Origin: Nitrobacter vulgaris | GTDB taxonomy: Bacteria; Pseudomonadota; Alphaproteobacteria; Rhizobiales; Xanthobacteraceae | Length of the DNA stretch: 64,000 nt | Direction: 5' to 3' | Assembly (NCBI RefSeq): GCF_031453995.1 | Contig: NZ_JAVDPZ010000006.1 | Span: 1-64,000 of the forward strand | Shown here: positions 24,110 through 35,247 of the stretch, in pieces | Layout of the letters: every line of letters starts with the position of its first letter | Position numbering within the stretch: the first letter of the stretch is position 1 | Notes under the pieces: model-generated | Seen by the model: only the letters and a program-made list of their open reading frames with translations | What the model was told of the DNA's origin: nothing | The model's database searches: none | Translations under genes and position numbers: made by a program

Positions 24110-24664
24110 ATGATCAATAAATTTCTTGGCGCGGTTCTGGGCACCTGCCTCGTTCTGCTGGTCATGAATTTCGTTGCCAAGACGATTTTCGCGTCGCATG
24201 CGCCTGCGAAGCCTGGTTATAAAATTGAGGTCAAGGAAGCGCCAGAGGCAGCTCACAAGGAAGCAGTTCACAAGGACGACAAGCCGGCGGCTTCGAGCAA
24301 GGAAGCCGAGGTCGCGTCGGCGGTGTCGCTGGGGAAGAGGCTGCAAGCCGCGTCGGTCGAGAACGGCGCCATCGTGGCCAAGAAATGCGCCGCCTGCCAT
24401 ACCCTTGAGAAGGGCGGACCGAACCGCGTCGGTCCTAACCTTTATGGCATCGTCGGCGAGCCGCGCGGCAAGGGCCATGACTTCAATTTCTCGGCTGCCA
24501 TGAAGGCCAAGGGCGGCACCTGGACGCTTGATGAACTGGACAAGTTCCTGGCCGGTCCGAAGGAATACATCCCCGGCACGGCGATGTCGTTCGCCGGCAT
24601 TCCGAAGGACACCGACCGAGCCGACCTCATTGCCTATCTGCGCAAGAATTCCGACAAGCCCTAG
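24110..24664 (+). CDS. cycM: Membrane-anchored class I cytochrome c (CycM type)
   Basis: The 184-residue protein has an uncleaved N-terminal anchor (FLGAVLGTCLVLLVMNFVA). A Lys/Glu/Ala-rich linker (residues 35-75) follows, then one class I haem c domain with CAACH at about residue 95 and the axial Met in GTAMSFAGI at about 161. CycM-type proteins pass electrons from the bc1 complex to the aa3 oxidase. The start is unclear. The best ribosome-binding site (GGAG at 24082) is spaced for the ATG at 24096, whose frame stops after seven codons. The ATG at 24110 opens the cytochrome frame but has no good Shine-Dalgarno sequence. Confidence 0.9.
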   Translation: MINKFLGAVLGTCLVLLVMNFVAKTIFASHAPAKPGYKIEVKEAPEAAHKEAVHKDDKPAASSKEAEVASAVSLGKRLQAASVENGAIVAKKCAACHTLEKGGPNRVGPNLYGIVGEPRGKGHDFNFSAAMKAKGGTWTLDELDKFLAGPKEYIPGTAMSFAGIPKDTDRADLIAYLRKNSDKP

Positions 24665-24858
24665 CCGCTGACGGATGCCGCAAGGTTACGCTGTATAGCC
24701 TTGCCAACCGGCGGCAGGAGTTTTCAAAGTCGCTCACCGTGCCGGTCGCCCACACTTAACCGGCTGGTTTCACCGCACAAGTTCGAGAGGTGGGTGGCAT
24801 CATCCCCGAAAACCGACATAATCGGCCGAGACAGTGCGCTTCGAGTTGCACCGCCAGG

Positions 24859-24992
24859 CATGATGCCGAAAAGTGGAAACCGGTTTTCAAACAAGATCAT
24901 GCTCAATCGAAAAAATAGAACAGAGGTCGGTTCAACACAGTTGAATCGGACTCTGGAGCGCGACCAGCAATTCTGGGTCGATTGCGCTCCAG
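24859..24992. repeat. Dispersed palindromic repeat (block B plus hairpin)
   Basis: Bases 24859-24903 are block B (GCATGATGCCGAAAAGTGG to GATCATGC). They are followed by the CAACACAGTTGAATCGGACTC tail also seen at 11670-11688. Then CTGGAGCGC and GCGCTCCAG form a 9-bp stem around a 22-base loop at about 24953-24992. The copy fills most of the gene-free stretch 24665-25081 before the yej operon; nothing else is seen there. Confidence 0.65.
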
Positions 24993-25081
24993 GAGTGAGA
25001 ACGCGCATGATCATCGCCAGCCCGTCGCACTTTGGCGCATCATGCGCTAGCTCGCCCCGATAACTCGTAGGGATATTCGCA

Positions 25082-26983
25082 TTGGCCTTCACACGACGAC
25101 GTCTCCTTCACGGCGGTGCCCTGATCGCAGCCGCTCCCGCGATCAAAGTCCTGACCGGCGCTTCGACAATCGAAGCGGCGCATGCGCAGGCGGGGTCGGC
25201 CGGCCTCAAATGGCGGCACGCGCTTTCGCTGTTCGGCGAGGTGAAATATCCGGAAGGCTTCAAGCATTTCGACTATGTCAATCCGGACGCGCCCAAAGGC
25301 GGGATGGCGCGGCAGATCGCGCTCGGCACTTTCGATAATTTCAACCCTGCCGTGGCGGGCGTGAAGGGTTTGATCGCGTCAGGAGTCGCGCTGATCTATG
25401 AATCGCTGACGACTCAATCGCTGGACGAGGTTTCAACGGAGTATGGCGCGCTGGCCGAGTCGGTTGGTTATCCCGACGATTTCTCGTTCGTGACCCACCG
25501 GCTACGGGCCGAGGCGAAGTGGCACGACGGCAAGCCGGTCACGCCCGATGACGTGATTTTTTCGTTCAACGCGCTGAAGAAGCATCGTCCGTTCTATGCA
25601 GCTTATTACCGCCATGTTGTGAAAGCCGAAAAGACCGGGGAGCGCGAGGTGACCTTCACCTTCGATGCGCCGGGCAACCGCGAACTGCCGCAGATCGTCG
25701 GACAGTTGATGGTGTTACCGAAGCACTGGTGGGAAGGCACCAACGAGGCGGGCGTCAAACGGGACATTTCCGCGACCACGCTGGAGCCGCCGCTCGGCAG
25801 CGGGGCCTACAGGATCAAGAGTTTTGAAGCAGCGCGCTCGGTGACGCTGGAGCGGGTCAAGGATTACTGGGGTCGCGATCTCAATATCAACGTTGGCCAA
25901 AATAATTTCGACGAGCTGCGCTATGAATATTTCCGCGACGGCACGGTTGCGCTCGAAGCCTTTAAGGCCGATCAGGTCGACTGGCGCACCGAAAACAGCG
26001 CCAAGAACTGGGCCACGGCTTACAATTTTCCGGCGGTGAAGGACGGCCGCGTTGTTCTGGAAGAATTTCCCATTCGCAATGCGGGCGTGATGCAGGCGTT
26101 CGCCCTCAACATCCGCCGCGACAAGTTCAGGGATCCTCGCGTGCGGTGGGCGCTGAATTTCGCGTTCGATTTCGAGGAAATGAACAAGCAACTATTCTAC
26201 GGCCAGTACAAGCGCATCAATAGCTATTTCTATGGCACAGAACTGGCATCAAGCGGCCTGCCCGAGGGCAGGGAGCTTGAAATCCTTGAAACCGTTCGCG
26301 CTGAAGTTCCGGCCGAAGTGTTCACCACGCCTTACAGCAATCCAGTCGGCGGCAATCCCGAAGCGGTTCGCAGCAACCTGCGCGAAGGCATGAAGCTCTT
26401 CAAGGAGGCGGGATATGAGGTGCGTGACCACAAGCTGGTGGACAGCAAGACCGGCGCGCCATTCGAACTGGAATTAATGTCGGAAGATCCGAGCGCTGAG
26501 CGGATCATGCTGTTCTTCAAGCCGTCGCTGGAGCGCATGGGCATCACTGCAACCGTTCGGACCGTCGATACGACGCAGTACGAGAACCGGATGCGCAGCT
26601 GGGACTTCGATGTGGTTGTCAATAACTGGATTGAATCGCTGTCGCCGGGCAATGAGCAGCGAGAGTTCTGGGGTTCGCACGCGGCGGATATGCCGGGCTC
26701 GCGCAATGTCCTCGGCATCAAGAATCCCGCCGTCGACAAGCTGATCGAGCGGGTGATCTTCGCTAAAGACCGCGCCGACCTTGTCGCAGCCACCAAGGCA
26801 CTCGACCGCGTGCTGTTGTGGAACCACTATGTGGTGCCGCAATTCAGCTATCCTTTTCATCGCACCGCCCGTTGGGACCGCTTTGGGCGGCCTGCCGAGA
26901 TGCCGAAGTACGGTGTCGACGCCTTTCCGGCGCTGTGGTGGTACGATGCCGACAAGGCGGCCAAGGTCGGCAAGCGATCTTGA
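25082..26983 (+). CDS. yejA: Peptide ABC transporter substrate-binding protein (YejA type), first copy
   Basis: The 633-residue family 5 binding protein begins at a TTG (25082) with AFTRRRLLHGGALIAAAPA, a twin-arginine-type signal. It contains FGEVKYPEGFKHFDYVNPDA near the mature N-terminus and EAKWHDGKPVTPDDVIFSF in the lobe typical of oligopeptide-binding proteins. In Escherichia coli YejA feeds the YejBEF importer with peptides such as microcin C. No ATG is available in a better position, and GTAGGGATA upstream can act as ribosome-binding site. It is followed 14 bp later by a second, related binding protein. Confidence 0.93.
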   Translation: MAFTRRRLLHGGALIAAAPAIKVLTGASTIEAAHAQAGSAGLKWRHALSLFGEVKYPEGFKHFDYVNPDAPKGGMARQIALGTFDNFNPAVAGVKGLIASGVALIYESLTTQSLDEVSTEYGALAESVGYPDDFSFVTHRLRAEAKWHDGKPVTPDDVIFSFNALKKHRPFYAAYYRHVVKAEKTGEREVTFTFDAPGNRELPQIVGQLMVLPKHWWEGTNEAGVKRDISATTLEPPLGSGAYRIKSFEAARSVTLERVKDYWGRDLNINVGQNNFDELRYEYFRDGTVALEAFKADQVDWRTENSAKNWATAYNFPAVKDGRVVLEEFPIRNAGVMQAFALNIRRDKFRDPRVRWALNFAFDFEEMNKQLFYGQYKRINSYFYGTELASSGLPEGRELEILETVRAEVPAEVFTTPYSNPVGGNPEAVRSNLREGMKLFKEAGYEVRDHKLVDSKTGAPFELELMSEDPSAERIMLFFKPSLERMGITATVRTVDTTQYENRMRSWDFDVVVNNWIESLSPGNEQREFWGSHAADMPGSRNVLGIKNPAVDKLIERVIFAKDRADLVAATKALDRVLLWNHYVVPQFSYPFHRTARWDRFGRPAEMPKYGVDAFPALWWYDADKAAKVGKRS

Positions 26984-26997
26984 GGAGGGTCGCGCGG

Positions 26998-28875
26998 ATG
27001 AGGCAGCCCAGCCGCCGGCAGGTGATCGCTCTCGGGATCGGCGCGGTAGGGTCGGCATGGCTACGGCCGGCTGCCGCGAACGACGCGAAGACCGAATCCC
27101 ATGGTGAATCCCACGGCATGTCGGCATTCGGCGACCTGAAATACCCTGCTGATTTTCACCACTTCGATTACGTCAATCCCGACGCGCCGAAAGGCGGCCT
27201 GTTCTCGACCATTCCGTCCAGCCGCGCCTTCAACCAGTCGTTCCAGACCTTCAATTCGCTCAACGCCTTCATTCTGAAAGGGGACGGCGCGCAGGGCATG
27301 GGGATGACGTTCACCTCGCTGATGGCGCGTGCCGGCGACGAACCCGATGCGATGTACGGTCTGGCGGCGAAGACCGTGCGTATCTCGGCCGACGGATTGA
27401 CCTATCAATTCAAGATGCGACCGGAGGCCCGGTTTCATGACGGGCAAAAACTCACCGCGCGCGATGCCGCCTTTTCGCTGACGATTTTGAAGACCAAAGG
27501 CCACCCCCTGATCACGCAGCAGATGCGTGACATGGTGAAGGCCGAAGCGATCGACGATGCGACGCTCGTCGTCACCTTCGCTGCGAAGCGCGGCCGTGAC
27601 GTGCCGCCGTTCGTAGCAAGCATGCCGATCTTCTCGCAAGCCTATTACACCGCGCATCCGTTCGCGGAATCGACGATGGATGTCCCGCTCGGCAGCGGGC
27701 CGTACAAGGTCGGCCGGTTCGAATCCAATCGCTTCATCGAGTTCGACCGGGTCAAGGACTGGTGGGGCGCCGATCTTCCGGTCTGCCGCGGCAGTTATAA
27801 TTTCGATACGGTGCGGTTCGACTTCTATCGCGATCGCGACGTGGCTTTTGAAGGCTTCACCGGCCGCAGCTACCTGTACCGCGAGGAATTCACCTCGCGC
27901 ATCTGGAATACGCGCTACGATTTCCCGGCGATGACCGAGGGCCGCGTCAAGCGCGAGCAGTTGCCCGACGAGACGCCGTCCGGCGCGCAAGGCTGGTTCA
28001 TCAATACGCGCCGCGACAAGTTCAGGGACCTGCGCGTTCGCGAGGCGCTCGACTGCGCCTTCGATTTCGAGTGGACCAACAAGAGCATCATGTACGGCGC
28101 CTATGTGCGGACGGTGTCGCCGTTTCAGAACTCCGATCTGATGGCGAGCGGCTTGCCGTCGCCGGAGGAAGCGGCGTTGCTGGAGCCGTTCCGCGGCAAG
28201 GTTCCGGACGAGGTGTTCGGCATGCCGTTCGTGCCGCCGGTGTCCGACGGCTCGGGACAGGATCGTAAGCTGTTGCGCAGAGCCGCGCAACTGCTCAACG
28301 ACGCGGGCTTTCACATCAAGGACGGCAAGCGGATGACGCCACAGGGCGAGGCATTCCGCGTTGAGTTCCTGCTCGACGAGCCGTCATTCCAGGCCCACCA
28401 CATGCCCTACATCAAGAACCTCGGGACGCTCGGTATTGAGGCGACGCTGCGGCTGGTAGATTCCGTGCAGGCGAGGGCGCGGCGCGACGACTTCGATTTC
28501 GACATGGTGATCGAGCGCTTCAGCTTCTCGACCGTGCCGGGTGACTCGCTGCGGCCGTTCTTTTCGTCGCAGGCGGCAGCAACCAAGGGATCGAACAACC
28601 TCGCCGGCATCGCTGACCCCGCGGTCGATTCTCTGATGGAGCAGGTGATCGCCGCAGATACCCGCGCGAAACTGGTGTTCGCCGCGCGCGCGCTGGACCG
28701 CGTCATTCGCGCCGGCCGCTACTGGGTGCCGCAATGGTATTCGAACGCGCACCGGCTGGCCTATTGGGATGTGTTCGGACATCCGCCGAGCCTGCCGAAG
28801 TATCTCGGCGTGATGGCTCCTGACATCTGGTGGTCGACGCTGGCCAAACCGGCGTCGTCCGGTCAGGCGAAATAA
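26998..28875 (+). CDS. yejA: Peptide ABC transporter substrate-binding protein (YejA type), second copy
   Basis: The 625-residue protein from the ATG at 26998 (GAGGAGGG upstream) has a twin-arginine signal (SRRQVIALGIGAVGSAW). The same FGDLKYPADFHHFDYVNPDA block as the first copy follows, then EARFHDGQKLTARDAAFSL and VPLGSGPYKVGRFE. It is clearly a paralogue of the preceding gene, though well diverged. Two tandem binding proteins for one permease pair would widen the range of peptides captured. It ends 2 bp before the permease gene. Confidence 0.94.
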   Translation: MRQPSRRQVIALGIGAVGSAWLRPAAANDAKTESHGESHGMSAFGDLKYPADFHHFDYVNPDAPKGGLFSTIPSSRAFNQSFQTFNSLNAFILKGDGAQGMGMTFTSLMARAGDEPDAMYGLAAKTVRISADGLTYQFKMRPEARFHDGQKLTARDAAFSLTILKTKGHPLITQQMRDMVKAEAIDDATLVVTFAAKRGRDVPPFVASMPIFSQAYYTAHPFAESTMDVPLGSGPYKVGRFESNRFIEFDRVKDWWGADLPVCRGSYNFDTVRFDFYRDRDVAFEGFTGRSYLYREEFTSRIWNTRYDFPAMTEGRVKREQLPDETPSGAQGWFINTRRDKFRDLRVREALDCAFDFEWTNKSIMYGAYVRTVSPFQNSDLMASGLPSPEEAALLEPFRGKVPDEVFGMPFVPPVSDGSGQDRKLLRRAAQLLNDAGFHIKDGKRMTPQGEAFRVEFLLDEPSFQAHHMPYIKNLGTLGIEATLRLVDSVQARARRDDFDFDMVIERFSFSTVPGDSLRPFFSSQAAATKGSNNLAGIADPAVDSLMEQVIAADTRAKLVFAARALDRVIRAGRYWVPQWYSNAHRLAYWDVFGHPPSLPKYLGVMAPDIWWSTLAKPASSGQAK

Positions 28876-28877
28876 GC

Positions 28878-29987
28878 ATGGCCGCCTATATCGCCCGCCG
28901 CATTCTGTTGATGATCCCCACGCTGCTGGGCATCCTGTTCGTGTCGTTCGTCGTGGTGCAGTTCGCGCCCGGCGGTCCGGTCGAGCGGGTGATCGCGCAA
29001 TTGAGCGGTTCGGACACCAGCGGGATGTCGCGCATTTCCGGCTCGTCCGGCGGCGACTTCGGCGCGCGCGCCCAGGTGGGAGCATCCTCCGACGCTGTCA
29101 GCTCGAAATACCGTGGCGCGCAGGGGCTCGACCCCGCTTTCATCAAGAGCCTTGAGAAGCAGTTCGGCTTCGACAAGCCCGCGCCCGAACGCTTTCTGCT
29201 AATGCTGTGGAATTTCTCCCGCTTCGATTTCGGAAAGAGCTATTTCCGCGACACCACCGTGATCCAGCTCATCAAGGAGAAGCTGCCGGTTTCGATGTCG
29301 CTCGGCATCTGGATGACGCTTTTGACCTATCTGATTTCGATCCCGCTCGGAATCCGCAAGGCGGTAAGAGACGGATCGCGCTTCGATACCTGGACTTCGG
29401 CGGTCATCATCGTCGGGTTTGCGATTCCGGGATTCCTGTTCGCGATTCTTCTCATCATTCTGTTCGCTGGCGGATCGTTCTTCAGCATCTTCCCTTTGCG
29501 CGGATTGACGTCGGACGGCTGGAGCCAGTTTCCCTGGTACTGGAAGATTCTCGATTATTTCTGGCATCTCACGCTGCCCATCATCTCGATGGCGCTCGGC
29601 GCCTTCGCCACCATGACATTGCTGACCAAGAATTCGTTCCTTGACGAAATCCGCAAGCAGTATGTGATGACGGCGCGCGCCAAGGGCTGCAGCGAGCGGC
29701 AGGTGCTCTACAATCACGTATTCCGCAACGCCATGCTGATCGTTATCGCCGGATTTCCCGGCGCGTTCGTTCACGCTTTCTTTTCAGGTTCGCTTTTGAT
29801 CGAAACCATCTTTTCGCTCGACGGCCTCGGCCTTCTCGGTTTTGAGAGCGTGCTCAATCGCGATTATCCGGTGGTGTTTGGCACGTTGTTCATCTTTTCG
29901 CTGGTTGGGCTTGTGATCAACCTGATCTCCGATCTGACCTACATGTGGATCGACCCGCGGATCGACTTCGAGGCGCGGGAGGTCTGA
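28878..29987 (+). CDS. yejB: Peptide ABC transporter permease (YejB)
   Basis: The 369-residue membrane protein starts with the DppB-type N-terminus (YIARRILLMIPTLLGILFVS) and has five more membrane segments after a long periplasmic loop. The EAA loop that contacts the ATPase is visible at about residue 258 (YVMTARAKGCSERQVLYNHV). The ATG at 28878 is 2 bp after the binding-protein stop. It overlaps yejE by one base (TGATG), indicating coupled translation. Confidence 0.95.
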   Translation: MAAYIARRILLMIPTLLGILFVSFVVVQFAPGGPVERVIAQLSGSDTSGMSRISGSSGGDFGARAQVGASSDAVSSKYRGAQGLDPAFIKSLEKQFGFDKPAPERFLLMLWNFSRFDFGKSYFRDTTVIQLIKEKLPVSMSLGIWMTLLTYLISIPLGIRKAVRDGSRFDTWTSAVIIVGFAIPGFLFAILLIILFAGGSFFSIFPLRGLTSDGWSQFPWYWKILDYFWHLTLPIISMALGAFATMTLLTKNSFLDEIRKQYVMTARAKGCSERQVLYNHVFRNAMLIVIAGFPGAFVHAFFSGSLLIETIFSLDGLGLLGFESVLNRDYPVVFGTLFIFSLVGLVINLISDLTYMWIDPRIDFEAREV

Positions 29988-31165
29988 TGGCGGTGACGTT
30001 GCCAAAGCCCGTTGAAGCCGATTCCGTGGCGCCGCTCGGGGAGGCTGTGCCGCCGGCGCGCCATCCGCTGCGCCTGTCGCCGCTCAATCGCCGCCGCTGG
30101 CAGAACTTCAAATCCAACCGGCGCGGCTACTGGTCGCTCTGGATATTCCTGATCCTTTTCTTCATCTCGCTGTTCGCGGAATTAATCGCCAACGACCGGC
30201 CATTCCTGATCCGGTTTGATGGGCACCTTTATTTCCCGGCATTCGTGACCTATCCGGAAACCGCATTTGGAGGCGATTTCGAGACCGCCGCCGATTATCG
30301 CGATCCCTATTTGCAGAAGCTGATCGCGGCCAAGGGTGGCACCATCATCTGGCCGCCGATCCGCTATTCCTACGACACCCACAATCTCGATTTGCCGACG
30401 CCGGCGCCTTCAAAACCAACCTGGCTTTTGACCGAGGCCGAATGCAAGGAGGTGGTGCAGCGAAAGAACCTCACAAGCTGCCGCGACCTCGAATACAACT
30501 GGCTCGGCACCGACGATCAGGGCCGCGACGTCGTGGCGCGGCTGATCTACGGATTCCGGATTTCGGTCCTGTTCGGGCTTTGCCTGACCATTGTCTCGTC
30601 GGTCATCGGTATCGCGGCTGGCGGGGTGCAGGGTTATTTCGGCGGCTGGGTTGATCTCGGCTTTCAGCGCTTCATCGAAGTCTGGACCGCGATCCCCTCG
30701 CTCTATCTGCTCTTGATCCTGTCGTCGATCCTGGTGCCCGGATTCTTCGTCCTGCTCGGAATCCTGCTGCTGTTCTCGTGGGTCTCGCTGGTCGGTCTTG
30801 TGCGCGCCGAATTCCTGCGTGGCCGTAACTTCGAATACATCACGGCGGCGCGGGCGCTCGGCGTATCGAATGCGACCATCATGTTCCGCCATCTTCTGCC
30901 GAACGCCATGGTCGCGACCATGACGTTCCTGCCGTTCATCGTATCGTCGTCGGTCATGACTCTCACTGCATTGGATTTTCTCGGCTTCGGATTGCCGCCG
31001 GGCTCGCCTTCGCTCGGCGAAATGCTGGCGCAGGGCAAGGCTAACGTGCAGGCGCCGTGGCTCGGCTTCACAGGGTTCTTCGCGCTCGCGATCATGCTGT
31101 CGCTACTGATCTTCATCGGCGAAGCCGTGCGTGACGCCTTCGATCCGCGCAAGACGTTCAGGTAA
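29987..31165 (+). CDS. yejE: Peptide ABC transporter permease (YejE)
   Basis: The 392-residue DppC-type permease has an N-terminal cytoplasmic part and first membrane segment near residues 46-66. A long periplasmic insert with DPYLQKLIAAKGGTIIWPPI and LGTDDQGRDVVARLIYG, conserved in YejE, follows, then five membrane segments. The EAA loop is at about residue 282 (YITAARALGVSNATIMFRHL). It pairs with YejB to form the inner-membrane channel. Its ATG overlaps the yejB stop. Confidence 0.95.
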   Translation: MAVTLPKPVEADSVAPLGEAVPPARHPLRLSPLNRRRWQNFKSNRRGYWSLWIFLILFFISLFAELIANDRPFLIRFDGHLYFPAFVTYPETAFGGDFETAADYRDPYLQKLIAAKGGTIIWPPIRYSYDTHNLDLPTPAPSKPTWLLTEAECKEVVQRKNLTSCRDLEYNWLGTDDQGRDVVARLIYGFRISVLFGLCLTIVSSVIGIAAGGVQGYFGGWVDLGFQRFIEVWTAIPSLYLLLILSSILVPGFFVLLGILLLFSWVSLVGLVRAEFLRGRNFEYITAARALGVSNATIMFRHLLPNAMVATMTFLPFIVSSSVMTLTALDFLGFGLPPGSPSLGEMLAQGKANVQAPWLGFTGFFALAIMLSLLIFIGEAVRDAFDPRKTFR

Positions 31166-31173
31166 GGCCCCGG

Positions 31174-32811
<1,638 letters not shown>

Positions 32812-32814
32812 AGC

Positions 32815-32880
32815 CTTCGCGCTTCTGATGGAATCAGAAGCGGGGCTTTGGATCCTCGTCGCTCGAAAACGCTATAATCA
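32815..32880. repeat. Hairpin and block A repeat at the end of the yej operon
   Basis: GCTTCTGAT-GGA-ATCAGAAGC forms a 9-bp stem at 32821-32841, and the reverse of block A (CGCTCGAAAACGCTATAAT) follows at 32860-32878. The repeat lies between convergent genes and even supplies the stop end of the NlpC gene. The hairpin has no clear U-run, but may end the yej transcript. Confidence 0.55.
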
Positions 32881-33723
32881 ATCCAGCCGCTTGACACAGG
32901 TGACGGTGCTGCCTCCTGTCTGGATGCGGGCGAGCGCCACTTCGATTGTCTCGATCGCCGTTGCCATGTGATAGGCGTTGGCGTGGACGAGCGTGGTTGC
33001 GTCGCGGATGATGGCGACGTGTCCTTTCCAGAACATCAGATCACCGCGCCGCAGCTCTTGCGATTCCGCCGAAGACAACGTGCGACCCATGGCTTGCTCC
33101 TGCATATCGCTGTCGCGCGGACATGCGATGCCGGATGCGTTGAGTGCGACCTGCACGAGGCCAGAGCAGTCGATGCCGAGGCTGGTCTTGCCACCCCACA
33201 GATACGGCGTTCCGACGAACATTTCGGCGACCGCGACGAAATCCGCCACAATATGATCGAGCGGCGCGATATGGATGGCGGGTATGTAGAGATGACCATT
33301 GGCAACGGCAAAATCGCCGTCATGACGCTGGACGGTTAGTCTGGCGCCGATCGATAGCGTCTCAACCGGCGGCAGTTTGATCGACGATCCGGGAAACGCA
33401 AACGTCCGCAAGGCAACGACCTTGTGCGTCGGTGCTGCGCCGGGCCTTGCAAGCGCGCGGTCCGGGAGCCAGCCGACATAGCCGTCGCCTTCCAACTGGC
33501 CCCAGGCCCAGCCTTCGGCACTGTGGTCGTAGATCATGACGCGCTCGCCGCGCAGCGCCTGGGTCTCGAGCATTGCATCCGGCGCAGGCTCGCGCTGTAG
33601 GGGAGCTACCGCTTCGACGACTTCGTGTTCCTCGCCGTCGGTGAAGCGCGCCGCATTGATCTTGCCCTCGAGATAGCGGGCGGCGACCTCCGGCCGGGCC
33701 GGTGTGAGACGCGGATCATCCAT
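32878..33723 (-). CDS. NlpC/P60 family peptidoglycan endopeptidase
   Basis: The 281-residue protein has an SH3-like binding region (residues 50-130; MIYDHSAEGWAWGQLEGDGY, VGWLPDRALA) and a C-terminal NlpC/P60 papain-like domain. The catalytic Cys is in GIDCSGLVQVALNASG (about residue 183), His in GHVAII (about 231) and a third polar residue in HANAYHM. It likely cuts gamma-glutamyl-diaminopimelate cross-links or free cell-wall peptides. It has no signal peptide. Its start overlaps the end of the leucyl aminopeptidase gene by 8 bp, which suggests the two jointly degrade muropeptides in the cytoplasm. Confidence 0.93.
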   Translation of the reverse strand: MDDPRLTPARPEVAARYLEGKINAARFTDGEEHEVVEAVAPLQREPAPDAMLETQALRGERVMIYDHSAEGWAWGQLEGDGYVGWLPDRALARPGAAPTHKVVALRTFAFPGSSIKLPPVETLSIGARLTVQRHDGDFAVANGHLYIPAIHIAPLDHIVADFVAVAEMFVGTPYLWGGKTSLGIDCSGLVQVALNASGIACPRDSDMQEQAMGRTLSSAESQELRRGDLMFWKGHVAIIRDATTLVHANAYHMATAIETIEVALARIQTGGSTVTCVKRLD

Positions 33724-35113
33724 AGCGTTCGCTCAGCAGTCTGTAGATCGCGCGCGCGGCCTGGCATTCGCCACCTTCCGGACGCGCCGGTTTGGCCGAC
33801 GGCGTCCAGCCGTAGATGTCGACGTGAAGCCAGCTCGTCGCCGCCTCGACAAAGCGTTGCAGGAACAGCGCGCATACGATCGATCCGGCAAAGCCGCCCG
33901 ACGGCGCATTATTGATGTCGGCGACCTTGGAATCGAGCCAGGCACCGTAGGCCGGCCACAGCGGCATCCGCCACAGCGGATCGTTCTCGGTCTGCGCGCA
34001 GCGCGCGATGTCGAGCGCCAATGGGTCGTCGTTTGTATAGAACGGCGGTACGTCCGGCCCCAGCGCCACGCGGGCCGCGCCGGTGAGCGTTCCGAGATCG
34101 ATCAGTAGCTCAGGTGCTTCTTCGTCGGCCAGCGCCAGCGCGTCGGCAAGGACCAGTCGGCCTTCGGCATCGGTGTTGCCGATTTCCACCGTCGGTCCCT
34201 TACGCGACGGAAAGATGTCGAGCGGCCGGAATGCGTTCCCGGCCACGGCGTTCTCAACGGCCGGGATCAGCACGCGCAACCTGACTTTCAGCTTCGCATC
34301 CATCACCATCAGCGCCAAAGCGAGCACATTGGCGGCGCCGCCCATGTCCTTCTTCATGATCTGCATGCCGCTGGCGGGTTTGAGATCGACGCCACCGGTA
34401 TCGAAGCAGACGCCCTTGCCGACCAGCGTGACCTTCGGGTGCGTGGGATCGCCCCAGGCAATATCGATCAGGCGCGGCGCGCGCGGCGAGGCCATGCCGA
34501 CCGCATGGATCAGCGGAAAATTCCGCTGCTTCAGATCGTCGCCGACGATGCAACTGAATTCCCCGCCGAAACGCTGGGCGAGATGTTGAGCCGCTGCCGC
34601 AAGTTCTTCGGGTCCCATGTCGTTGGCGGGCGTATTGATCAGGTCGCGGGCAAGTGATGCCGCTTCCCCCATCCGCGAGATGGCCGCGATGTCGACGCCC
34701 TCGGGCGGCACCAGACGCGCTTTGGGTGCGTCGGCCTTGCGATAGCGGTCGAAGCGATAGTTGCCGAGCGCGAAGGCCAGTGTTGCGAGATGGATATCGC
34801 GCGGCGCATTGGCAAAGCGGTAGGTGCCGGGCGGCAACAGACCCGGCAGCTTGCCAGCGAGAAAGGGATCGCGCGTTTGGTCTGATTCCTCGCCAAGACC
34901 GAAGAGAATGTGTGAGATGTCGCCGTTCGCCGCGGGTAGCGCGAGGTACTGTCCCGACTTGGCCAGAAAGCCGCTCGCCTCGGCAAAACGGCGAGCAGGA
35001 CCGTCGGGCGTTGCGTCAGCCGCTTGCCAAGCTGCCTTCGACACAAAAATGATCGGAATAGCCGCCTCGGCTGACGAAGTCGCAAACGCGGGATTCATGG
35101 TGGGTGATCTCAT
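33716..35113 (-). CDS. Leucyl aminopeptidase family M17 protein
   Basis: The 465-residue enzyme has the M17 metal and catalytic blocks: GKGVCFDTGGVDLKPASGM (about residue 230, catalytic Lys region) and NTDAEGRLVLADALALA (about 318, two metal-binding acidic residues and the catalytic Arg). It removes N-terminal residues from peptides in the cytoplasm using two divalent metals. Two in-frame ATGs (35113 and 35098) are possible and neither has a strong ribosome-binding site. It is first in an operon with the NlpC/P60 gene. Confidence 0.93.
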   Translation of the reverse strand: MRSPTMNPAFATSSAEAAIPIIFVSKAAWQAADATPDGPARRFAEASGFLAKSGQYLALPAANGDISHILFGLGEESDQTRDPFLAGKLPGLLPPGTYRFANAPRDIHLATLAFALGNYRFDRYRKADAPKARLVPPEGVDIAAISRMGEAASLARDLINTPANDMGPEELAAAAQHLAQRFGGEFSCIVGDDLKQRNFPLIHAVGMASPRAPRLIDIAWGDPTHPKVTLVGKGVCFDTGGVDLKPASGMQIMKKDMGGAANVLALALMVMDAKLKVRLRVLIPAVENAVAGNAFRPLDIFPSRKGPTVEIGNTDAEGRLVLADALALADEEAPELLIDLGTLTGAARVALGPDVPPFYTNDDPLALDIARCAQTENDPLWRMPLWPAYGAWLDSKVADINNAPSGGFAGSIVCALFLQRFVEAATSWLHVDIYGWTPSAKPARPEGGECQAARAIYRLLSERYG

Positions 35114-35247
35114 TCCGTTAGAAGAGGGAGAGTTAAACCGGAAGCGACGCTGGCGCCAGTCGGAGTAGTTAACCAGACGTTAGGGTTAACAGTCTATTGC
35201 TGAAGTGGCCCAACTTTCGATCAGCCGCAATTGCGAGTGAAAGTGCC

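Noticed and set aside
27061..28314. 417-codon minus-strand frame
   Set aside because: It is antisense to the second yejA gene and shows no recognisable sequence.
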